From Ruminococcaceae bacterium UBA2806 (GTDB taxonomy: Bacteria > Bacillota > Clostridia > Oscillospirales > Acutalibacteraceae), in the NCBI GenBank assembly GCA_002351795.1, contig DEHG01000025.1, positions 1-9,132 of the forward strand: a stretch of 9,132 nucleotides of DNA. The letters are read 5' to 3'. Made by a program: the position numbers and the translations under genes. Of the stretch, positions 1-5,617 are shown in pieces (positions within the stretch are counted from its first letter, which is position 1; every line of letters starts with the position of its first letter). Under the pieces are notes generated by a model. It worked only from the letters and a program-made list of their open reading frames with translations, had not been told where the DNA came from and searched no databases.

Positions 1-2309
1 CCGCTTGCCTTGTCGACTTTTACAGTCGGAACAGTGGGCTCCGGATCCGGATCTGGATCGGGATCGGGTGTTGGAGTGTTTCCGCCAGGGTAAGGCTTCC
101 ATGAATTGCCGGCGCTGAACAGCATTGACTTGTTGCCGATGCTCAATCCTGCTTCCTTATCAGCGGGATATCTGTTTGTTGCAGAACCTGTACCGTCATT
201 GAAGATAACTCTGCCGTTTAAAAGATTGGAGGGAACCTCCATCATGAGGTATCCTGTTGAGGAATCCTTAGCTGTCATCTTAACGCCAGGCCATGCAGCG
301 TTCTGAGTTACAGTTGCGCCTGAACCTGATGAAGAATAGGTCGAACCGTCAGCCGTGTAGCCGTATACGCCTGAAACTGCGAGATCGGCTGTCTGCTTGC
401 CCTGATTGTTGTTATTGAATACAACATGAGTAGCGCCGCTGGGAACTGCGATAGAATAATCGCTGCTGCCCTTGGTCATTGCTGTACCCGGCCAAGCTGC
501 ACCAACTGCCTGGTTATTTGCGAAGAAATATGCATAGACTGTGCCCCAGTTTGCAGTATCCTTGAAGTGGAGCTTGCCGTCATTGGTGTTTTCTCCGCCG
601 TCACCTGATGAACCGCCTGTGCCGTCATCATAGATGTAAGCATAAACGTTTGACCAATTATAGCTGCTGTTATCAAAGTAAATGGTCGTTACAGCATTCT
701 TATCTACCTTTGAATAGGTAAATGTCTTTGATACCTGTTTACCGTCTTCGCCTGTTGCTTTAAGTGTAACTGTCACACTCTTGCCAACGCTTGTTGAAGA
801 ACCGATAGTAATGGACTGACCGTTGGTAAATGTACCGGACTTGCCCTCTGAAGTTGAATATGTGCCTGAGCTTGCGCCTGTAACGCTGAGCTTGACATCA
901 AGTGTAGAGGAAGTGAAGCTTGTATCAGCAGGAGAAGCATTTACGCTTGCGCCGCCTACGATATTACCGCCTTCGTAAATAACTGCGATACCGCTTTCGC
1001 CTACGTTACCGGAAATAGTTGTTGAAGTAACTGTGAATGTACCGCCGGAGACCTTATCTGTATAAGTACCTGCGGGAACATAGCTGCCGCCGTTAGAAAC
1101 GGTTACACTGCCGCTGCCGCTGCCCTTAACGATAACTGCGCCGCCGCCCTTACGGGTGATCGCACATGCGCTGCCATCGCTGTTAGGTGAGTAATAATCA
1201 ACTTTGCCGATCATAGCATTGTGGAACTTATTTACCTCAGCGATTTCCTTAGCGGTAAAGTGTGTGCTGCCCTTTTCTCCGATATGAGTATTTTCCTTCT
1301 TGGAAGGATCAGAGAAAGGACGTGAGAAATAAAGTGATGTTGCAAGGTTTCTTGCAGCAACGATAGCATAACATCTGTCGATCTGGTTCTGGTTCATATC
1401 ATGAGAATAACCCCAGTCATAAGCATTAGCCCATGTATCGTGGCTTTCGCCCCAGTATACTATCTTATCGGAAGTAAGTCCTCTTGCTGCCCAGTTTGCA
1501 AAGCCGGTCGGAACCTTGCCCTGTCTCTGAGCATCTCTCAGAGTATGACCATAGCCTGCATCTGTTATACTAATGTAATTAGTATATTTCTTCATTACAG
1601 CTTCAGCGTCTCCGCCGGGGTTATCAAGGATCTCACCGTAGTTCCAGAGTCCGCAGGAAGTAACTGTCGGCCAGAAATCGCCCTGCTCACCGGGAAGACC
1701 TATGTGCTTTGCAGCATCCCAACGGATACCGTCAACGCCCAAGCCCTTGAGTTCTTCTACATAACCCTTGACCTTCTGCTGAACATAAGAATTTTCAGTT
1801 GCGAGGTCTCTCATACCGATCTCGCCGTAGATTACCTGATAACGGTCATTCCAGTCAGTTACTCCTCCGTAGGTGTGCCAGTACTGGTTATCCTGGAGAT
1901 CCTGCTGTACGCTGGATGTCTGACCGTTAAGGTGGTTCGCAACGACGTCAACTACGACCTTAATGCCATAGTTTTCAGCCTCGCTGCACAGTGACTGAAG
2001 TTCAGCCTTTGAGCCCAGACCGTTGTTGCCTACATAGAAGCCCTTCGGCTGATAGAGCCAGTACCATGTACCGGTACCATCGGGCTGTGCAGGTGATGTC
2101 TGAACTGAAGTAAAGCCTGCTTCAGCGATATTTTTAAGTTCTGCCTTGATGTCGCTATACTTCCAGTCAAAGCAGTGCAGGATAGTACCGTCCTGGATAT
2201 TATCCGCAAGACCATAGCTACCTGCCGCATTCGCCTCTACAGAGGGTGCTGCGATAACTCCGCCGAGACCCGTGAAGGTCGCAGCGAGGAGTGCAGCCGA
2301 AAGAAACAT
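1..2309 (-). CDS. Secreted GH13 alpha-amylase with nested CBM26-type starch-binding modules (3' end outside window)
   Basis: Extracellular endo-acting alpha-1,4-glucan hydrolase, closest in character to Bacillus subtilis AmyE (GH13_28-like; my recollection of the family). The frame is open for 769 codons from an ATG at 2309 and leaves the window at position 1. Numbered from that ATG: signal-peptide hydrophobic core 1-22 with a likely A-N-A cleavage site near 28. GH13 region I is VVDVVANH (D121, H126). Region II is GIRWDAAKH (nucleophile D198). The acid/base is in NYGEIL (E226). Region IV is ESHDTWAN (D291). Domain C ends near 446, followed by an Ig/Fn3-like domain about 452-537. CBM26-type sequence spans 539-740, with one module apparently inserted in another. 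A Pro-Asp linker (DPDPDPDPEP) follows about residue 745, so at least one more module or a dockerin may lie beyond the edge. The ATG at 2309 has no convincing ribosome site and gives a signal peptide without a basic n-region; the natural start probably lay upstream and is interrupted (see 2310-2363). The catalytic residues are all present, so the enzyme would be active if made. Confidence 0.93.
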   Translation of the reverse strand, partial: MFLSAALLAATFTGLGGVIAAPSVEANAAGSYGLADNIQDGTILHCFDWKYSDIKAELKNIAEAGFTSVQTSPAQPDGTGTWYWLYQPKGFYVGNNGLGSKAELQSLCSEAENYGIKVVVDVVANHLNGQTSSVQQDLQDNQYWHTYGGVTDWNDRYQVIYGEIGMRDLATENSYVQQKVKGYVEELKGLGVDGIRWDAAKHIGLPGEQGDFWPTVTSCGLWNYGEILDNPGGDAEAVMKKYTNYISITDAGYGHTLRDAQRQGKVPTGFANWAARGLTSDKIVYWGESHDTWANAYDWGYSHDMNQNQIDRCYAIVAARNLATSLYFSRPFSDPSKKENTHIGEKGSTHFTAKEIAEVNKFHNAMIGKVDYYSPNSDGSACAITRKGGGAVIVKGSGSGSVTVSNGGSYVPAGTYTDKVSGGTFTVTSTTISGNVGESGIAVIYEGGNIVGGASVNASPADTSFTSSTLDVKLSVTGASSGTYSTSEGKSGTFTNGQSITIGSSTSVGKSVTVTLKATGEDGKQVSKTFTYSKVDKNAVTTIYFDNSSYNWSNVYAYIYDDGTGGSSGDGGENTNDGKLHFKDTANWGTVYAYFFANNQAVGAAWPGTAMTKGSSDYSIAVPSGATHVVFNNNNQGKQTADLAVSGVYGYTADGSTYSSSGSGATVTQNAAWPGVKMTAKDSSTGYLMMEVPSNLLNGRVIFNDGTGSATNRYPADKEAGLSIGNKSMLFSAGNSWKPYPGGNTPTPDPDPDPDPEPTVPTVKVDKAS

Positions 2310-2363
2310 ACTTGCGATCTTCTGACCGACAGTAAATCAGCTGACTTTAACAGTTTCATTCAT
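2310..2363 (-). other. Interrupted N-terminal part of the amylase signal peptide (in-frame TGA)
   Basis: Reading the amylase frame upstream gives an ATG at 2363 and the codons M-N-E-T-V-K-V-S, then TGA at 2339-2337, then F-T-V-G-Q-K-I-A-S, joining the ATG at 2309. The joined sequence would make a normal signal peptide of about 46 residues with lysines before the hydrophobic core. A GGAG ribosome site lies at 2375-2378, 11 nt from the ATG at 2363. A TTG in the same frame at 2369 is closer to it. A second ATG at 2359 is in the +1 frame and runs to a TAG after about 40 codons of non-amylase sequence. Interpretations are a nonsense mutation (for example CGA to TGA), a sequencing error, a single-base frameshift from the 2359 start, or a short leader peptide with reinitiation at 2309. 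TGA is used as a real stop by perR, spmA and the 8311-8886 gene here, so a reassigned code is unlikely. Confidence 0.75.
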
Positions 2364-2567
2364 TAGCAATCACGCTCCATTCGTAAATATTTGGTTTTTA
2401 AGCCGTCGAGTCTGAAAACTCCCCTTCTTCCTGCTCGTCTCTTTGGTGATTATGATGAAATCCCGTATTTTTTTCAGTGCAGTTTCACCAATGGCAGACG
2501 AAACAAGCCTATATTGCCCTGACTGCTGCAAACTATAAGCTTCATAATCATTTTCAGACCTTCTGTT
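2364..2567 (-). promoter_or_regulatory. Structured 5' leader of the amylase mRNA, candidate cis-regulatory RNA
   Basis: If transcription starts about 7 nt after the -10 at 2574-2579, the amylase leader is about 200 nt. Pairings visible by eye: TTTTCAGAC (2551-2559) with GTCTGAAAA (2410-2418), 9 bp; TCATAATCA (2542-2550) with TGATTATGA (2447-2455), 9 bp; and TTGGTGA (2443-2449) with TCACCAA (2485-2491), 7 bp, extended across a small internal loop by CGTCT (2436-2440) with AGACG (2496-2500). The second and third helices share bases 2447-2449, so they exclude each other, as in a switching RNA. A small GAGT/ACTC hairpin can also form around 2407-2420 and would compete with the first helix. I do not recognise a known riboswitch class (no c-di-GMP, TPP, purine, glycine or T-box core), and no poly-U terminator is evident, so any control would more likely be on translation or mRNA stability. 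Confidence 0.5.
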
Positions 2568-2573
2568 AACTAT

Positions 2574-2603
2574 ATTTTAGCATTTTTTACCCATAAAAGT
2601 AAA
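2574..2603 (-). promoter_or_regulatory. Sigma-A-like promoter of the amylase
   Basis: On the minus strand TTTACT (2598-2603) and TAAAAT (2574-2579) are separated by 18 bp, a fair match to TTGACA/TATAAT. It points to the amylase, with a predicted start near 2567 just before the first paired segment of the leader. I saw no convincing catabolite-repression (cre) site nearby. Confidence 0.5.
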
Positions 2604-2894
2604 GCATTTTGTACAGAAAAATTCAACGAAGTGAACGCAATTTACAACATTTAAATCATTTTTAGAATTATTTTCGTCTTATTCAGTAATTTTTTTCTGC
2701 TTTATAAGTAAGTTTTAACGAACAAAAAATCATTTTTCGTTAATTTTACCAATGACATTCAACATGAATAGTGCAATATCCTGTATTTTTAAAATAGCAA
2801 AGGATACAAATAATACTTTTTTCCTTTATTTTTTTCATCAACTATTTATAGCATACGACATAAACAGATTATTTACGCAGATATCACAAGCTTT
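2604..2894. other. AT-rich intergenic stretch without a supported gene; inverted repeat at 2715-2743
   Basis: This lies between the decayed gene and the amylase promoter. It has no convincing coding frame: a 60-codon plus-strand frame at 2752-2934 has no ribosome site and low-complexity composition. The one structure seen is an inverted repeat, TTAACGA (2715-2721) with TCGTTAA (2737-2743), whose inner A and T runs can extend the stem. It could be a weak terminator or a regulatory palindrome. The rest appears to be drifted sequence, consistent with erosion of the 3' end of the neighbouring gene. Confidence 0.5.
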
Positions 2895-3897
2895 TCACTC
2901 TGTTTTCAGTTTCCAATCCGAAACATCACATTGACCATATTCATTATAACCCGTCGCAACCACTGTTCCGTCCGCTTAAAGACCAGCTGTATACTCATTT
3001 CCTGCAGAAATAAACTCAGACTTTTCATCGTAAGAAGTAGTCACATATTTTATTTTTTTATATTGTTCAGCACTGTCCTTATATTCATCGAAATCTGAAA
3101 ATGCGGCGGCAATCATTACATAATCACCTTGTTCAAGCATTGATACGGCATTATCTGATTTCCAGGATAACAAATATAACAATGCAGACAGCAGCAACGG
3201 CAAATATAACTGCTGCCGAAACAACAGCTGCAATTATTTTCTTTTTTCTTGCGGCTGCCAGTTTCAATTGTTCAAGTTCATTTTTCCGGGCTTCATATTC
3301 AGTCCTGAGACCCTCACATTCCCGTATACGTTCCGCCGAATCCTGAAAATCCCCGACCTCACGAAAGCCCTTCTCAGCAAATTCAAGACAATTTATTGCC
3401 TTATCGAACTGCTCAGATGAATCAGCATCAGCGTATATGGTTTTTGCATCCGAAAGCTCTGTATTTGCAGTATTGTATATCTCAAGCTTTTTCAGGTAAT
3501 CTATCCTTTCACCGCATTTAGCGTCAGCATAGCGCAATGCGGATTTATAATCCTCATCGGCAAAGATCGAGGTATACTGCGAACGGTTTATCGTCGGTAT
3601 CCGCTTATGTGAAGAAGGGTCTTCAACATACTCTATACCGTATCGGCAAAGAACAATAGACCAGTAGGATTCCGCATCCTCCGGGTTATCGTTCAATATC
3701 GTTTCATATATCGACATTGCCTTATCAAAATCATTGTTCCTGCGGAAATGGTTCGCCCTGTCATACAGATTTATCTTTTTATCACTGTCAAGCTCCGGCA
3801 GAGTCTGAATAGTTCCGCAGTATTCGCACTCGCAGATCCTCATGGCCTCCGTTACATCCAGCGCACATCCGCACATCTTACATTTGAATAATGCCAT
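2895..3897 (-). pseudogene. Decayed zinc-ribbon / TPR-like / membrane / RCC1-repeat protein gene
   Basis: The first intact part starts at ATG 3897, 6 nt after GGAGGT (3904-3909), and runs 248 codons to TAA at 3151. An upstream TTG at 3921 would put the ribosome site inside the gene, so it was not used. It contains a zinc ribbon (C6, C9, C24, C27), TPR-like helices (RANHFRRNNDFDKAMSIYE and on), a helical segment, and a membrane helix about residues 221-245 after RKKK. The family continuation then appears in the +1 frame from about 3160: SDNAVSMLEQGDYVMIAAAF, DEYKDSAEQYKK, a stop (TAA, 2976-2978), and A-D-G-T-V-V-A-T-G-Y-N-E-Y-G-Q-C-D-V-S-D-W, one typical RCC1-type repeat, before a final TGA at 2895-2897. 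Removing one C from the CC at 3165-3166 would join TM and repeat frames. The stop sits where such repeats usually have Lys (GLK-ADG). The N-terminus resembles zinc-ribbon/TPR proteins that carry a TIR domain in related gut Firmicutes, but no TIR domain is present. A truncated 248-residue membrane protein might still be made. Confidence 0.8.
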
Positions 3898-3914
3898 ATT
3901 ATCACCTCCGTTCG

Positions 3915-3940
3915 TTAACAAAAAATTAATATTTTGTTAA
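3915..3940. repeat. Inverted repeat in the 5' UTR of the zinc-ribbon gene, possible operator
   Basis: Perfect 9-bp arms, TTAACAAAA (3915-3923) and TTTTGTTAA (3932-3940), are separated by 8 bp. It lies between the predicted transcription start (about 3946) and the ribosome site (3904-3909). It could be a repressor operator or an mRNA hairpin; the sequence alone does not decide. Confidence 0.5.
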
Positions 3941-3952
3941 TGCTTTTTTTAC

Positions 3953-3981
3953 ATTCTACCACAGAAACAGACGTTTTTCAA
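3953..3981 (-). promoter_or_regulatory. Sigma-A-like promoter of the zinc-ribbon/TPR gene
   Basis: Minus-strand TTGAAA (3976-3981) and TAGAAT (3953-3958) are 17 bp apart, near consensus in both boxes and spacing. This good promoter and the strong ribosome site have survived although the coding region downstream is broken, suggesting recent decay. Confidence 0.65.
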
Positions 3982-4047
3982 GTCTTTTCTACCAACAAAC
4001 CGTCAACACTGTAATAAAAATTTATATATATTAATTGTAGAAAATAA

Positions 4048-4167
4048 CTGTCATTCCGGAAAACGCAATGATAAAGAATCTTTCCGACCATGCGGATCTA
4101 ATGATAAGATCCTTCTCTTTCTCCCGGGATGGCAGTACAAAGCAAGAATAAATCATTATTCTTTTTT
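4048..4167 (+). ncRNA. Candidate structured small RNA (three-way junction plus terminator hairpin)
   Basis: A 12-bp closing helix pairs 4048-4059 (CTGTCATTCCGG) with 4124-4135 (CCGGGATGGCAG). Its two non-Watson-Crick pairs are both U-G on the plus strand and would be A-C mismatches on the minus strand, so a plus-strand RNA is favoured. Inside are CGCA (4064-4067) with TGCG (4091-4094), a small AAAG/CTTT hairpin (4073-4083), and GATCT (4095-4099) with AGATC (4107-4111). A terminator-like hairpin follows at 4144-4167. A weak promoter could be TCAACA (4003-4008), 18 bp, TATATT (4027-4032). No coding frame fits. It may be an independent small RNA or an upstream leader for perR, which has its own promoter further on. 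I do not recognise the family. Confidence 0.45.
4144..4167 (+). terminator. Terminator-like hairpin after the candidate small RNA
   Basis: AAGAATAA (4144-4151), a 4-nt loop, TTATTCTT (4156-4163) and a run of six T (4162-4167) form a plus-strand intrinsic terminator. The stem is AT-rich and hence weak. It lies 35 bp before the perR promoter and would insulate perR from upstream transcription. Confidence 0.5.
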
Positions 4168-4202
4168 AGAAAGTATTTTTAATGCAGACCCGTAAAAAAG
4201 GC

Positions 4203-4231
4203 TTTACAAATCAAAAGAAGTATGTTATATT
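4203..4231 (+). promoter_or_regulatory. Sigma-A-like promoter of perR-rubrerythrin
   Basis: TTTACA (4203-4208) and TATATT (4226-4231) are separated by 17 bp. The predicted start near 4238 falls on the palindrome at 4237-4260, and leaves a 5' UTR of about 114 nt. Confidence 0.65.
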
Positions 4232-4236
4232 ATTAG

Positions 4237-4260
4237 TAATCAATAATTTTTTATTGATTA
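4237..4260. promoter_or_regulatory. Perfect palindrome at the perR transcription start, candidate operator
   Basis: TAATCAATAA (4237-4246) and TTATTGATTA (4251-4260) are perfect 10-bp arms around TTTT, immediately downstream of the -10 box. PerR genes are commonly autoregulated, so PerR is the obvious candidate, but the arms are not a clean match to the Bacillus box TTATAATnATTATAA. It may instead serve another repressor or be an mRNA hairpin. Confidence 0.5.
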
Positions 4261-4351
4261 TATATGAAATGTATGGTTATTTTTTATTGGTGTTGTAATA
4301 ATTCCAAGGCAATACTATCACGTTTGACCTATTCCTGCCGGGGTGAGACAA

Positions 4352-4750
4352 ATGCAGAACAAACGTAATTTCAGTGCAAAAAGAGAAGCGATCTTTCAGG
4401 AGCTTGCGGCTACAGATACACATCCCTCAGCAGAATGGGTATATGAAAGACTGAAAGAGAAAATACCGGGGCTGAGTCTTGGTACAGTGTACAGGAATCT
4501 TTCCGTATTCAAGGAAATGGGTATTGCAAGATCGGTAGGTATTTTTAATGGTCAGGAACGCTTTGATGCGAATGTTTCATATCATCCACATTTTGTCTGT
4601 AAAACCTGTTTCAGGATAATTGATCTGCCTAAGGGATTTTATCCACCTGAAAAGAATCTGTACAGAATGATTGAAAGAGACTGCGGCGTGAGTGTAGATG
4701 ATCATGCAGTCACGTTTTACGGTCTTTGTCATGAATGTAACGGAATCTGA
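4352..4750 (+). CDS. perR: Fur-family peroxide-stress repressor PerR
   Basis: Metal-dependent DNA-binding repressor of 132 residues that senses hydrogen peroxide by iron-catalysed histidine oxidation (family knowledge). Start: ATG 4352, 6 nt after GGGGTG (4340-4345); the in-frame GTG at 4343 lies inside that ribosome site and was rejected. Winged helix about 20-65, with the recognition-helix signature LSLGTVYRNLSVF. Every PerR ligand can be matched at family spacing: H24, D72, H78, H80, D91 for the regulatory metal, and CxxC pairs C83/C86 and C126/C129 for structural zinc. The D-x5-H-x-H-x2-C-x2-C-x4-D spacing is the same as in Bacillus subtilis PerR, which favours PerR over Fur or Zur. The aspartate pattern also fits iron/manganese sensing. 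A reverse rubrerythrin follows 71 nt downstream, a known PerR target in clostridia. Regulation is probably autogenous through the palindrome at 4237-4260. Confidence 0.9.
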   Translation: MQNKRNFSAKREAIFQELAATDTHPSAEWVYERLKEKIPGLSLGTVYRNLSVFKEMGIARSVGIFNGQERFDANVSYHPHFVCKTCFRIIDLPKGFYPPEKNLYRMIERDCGVSVDDHAVTFYGLCHECNGI

Positions 4751-4821
4751 ACCCTGCGGGGTAAGATAAAGACGGCTTTAAGGCTGTTACAAAAATTTAA
4801 TTGAAAACGGAGGAAACTAAA

Positions 4822-5367
4822 ATGAAAAAGTTCGTATGTCAGGTCTGTGGTTATGTTTATGAGGGAACAGAGGCTCCCGAGCAGTGCCCTATCTGTAAGG
4901 CTCCCAAGGAAAAGTTCAAGGAATCTGTATCAGAGGGCAGCTATGCTACAGTTCATGAAGTCGGCGTAGCAAAGGGCGTTGATCCCGAGATCTTTGACGC
5001 ACTTGTATCTAACTTCAACGGCGAATGCAGCGAGGTAGGTATGTATCTTGCAATGGCAAGACAGGCTGACCGTGAAGGCTATCCCGAGATCGCAGCAGCA
5101 TTTACAAAGTATGCATTTGAAGAGGCTGAGCATGCTGCTAAGTTTGCTGAGCTTGTAGGCGATGTTCTTACATCAAGCACAAAGAAGAATCTCCAGATGA
5201 GAGTTGACGCTGAGGCAGGTGCTTGTGAGGGCAAGTTTGAGCTTGCTAAGAAGGCAAAGGCTCAGAACCTTGATGCTATCCATGATACAGTTCATGAAAT
5301 GGCTAAGGACGAGGCTCGCCACGGCGCAGGCTTTGCAGGTCTTCTCAAGAGATATTTCGGTGAATAA
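4822..5367 (+). CDS. rbr: Reverse rubrerythrin (rubredoxin domain first), peroxide reductase
   Basis: Cytoplasmic non-heme diiron peroxidase of 181 residues that reduces hydrogen peroxide using electrons passed through its rubredoxin domain. Start: ATG 4822, 7 nt after GGAGGA (4809-4814); an upstream TTG at 4801 would precede the ribosome site and was rejected. The N-terminal rubredoxin-like Fe(SCys)4 site is C6, C9, C22, C25. The C-terminal four-helix ferritin-like domain (about 40-181) carries carboxylate/histidine motifs: NGECSEVG, FEEAEH, EAGACEGKF and KDEARH. The rubredoxin-first order is the reverse-rubrerythrin arrangement, known from clostridia as strongly PerR-repressed (established knowledge). 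Codon use is markedly more biased (AAG, GCA/GCT, AAC) than in the neighbours, suggesting high expression. No separate promoter is obvious in the 71-nt gap after perR, so co-transcription is likely. Confidence 0.93.
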   Translation: MKKFVCQVCGYVYEGTEAPEQCPICKAPKEKFKESVSEGSYATVHEVGVAKGVDPEIFDALVSNFNGECSEVGMYLAMARQADREGYPEIAAAFTKYAFEEAEHAAKFAELVGDVLTSSTKKNLQMRVDAEAGACEGKFELAKKAKAQNLDAIHDTVHEMAKDEARHGAGFAGLLKRYFGE

Positions 5368-5617
5368 TATCTTCACCCTTTCATCTCATGGTCTTTCAGC
5401 TCAAAGCTCAGAGTTTTAAGCTTCAAGGCAATGGAATTCTGTACTTTTCCTTTTTGCTGTTCTGAGTGTGAATATCAAGCTTATAAAAGCTTATCTCATA
5501 CTCTCGGCAGCAGGATAAAGAGTAACTGCGAATTCATATGCTTTAAGCTCACAGCTCCGGGCTTTGGGCTTTATCTATAATATATTATGGCAATTAAATT
5601 AAAAGGGGCTATTGTTA
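5368..5617. other. Intergenic region with a long stem-loop (5464-5503)
   Basis: There is no supported gene. GAGTGTGA (5464-5471) pairs with TCATACTC (5496-5503), with one G-U pair on the plus strand, and encloses AAGCTT (5477-5482) paired with AAGCTT (5487-5492) around a 4-nt loop. No T-run follows, so it is not a classical terminator; it could be a 3' end stabiliser of the rubrerythrin mRNA or a processing site. AGCTT/AGCTC words recur several times across 5398-5555. A TATAAT at 5576-5581 is a possible -10 for the GNAT gene but has no good -35. Confidence 0.45.

Noticed and set aside
41..67. Short tandem repeat of GGATCx units
   Set aside because: It encodes the Asp-Pro linker of the amylase; such repeats are normal in linkers of secreted glycosidases.
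1401..1994. 197-codon plus-strand reading frame
   Set aside because: It lies opposite the alpha-amylase catalytic domain, which has clear GH13 motifs; it has no ribosome site and no recognisable domain.
2337..2339. UGA read as a sense codon (recoding or selenocysteine) in the amylase
   Set aside because: TGA ends perR, spmA and the 8311-8886 gene normally, the site is in a signal peptide where selenocysteine makes no sense, and no selenocysteine-insertion hairpin is evident.
2752..2934. 60-codon plus-strand reading frame
   Set aside because: There is no ribosome site or family likeness, and it overlaps the decayed RCC1 remnant on the other strand.
4048..4135. Terminal inverted repeats of a miniature transposable element
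   Set aside because: No target-site duplication is visible and the two mismatches are U-G pairs on one strand, which fits an RNA helix better than a DNA repeat.
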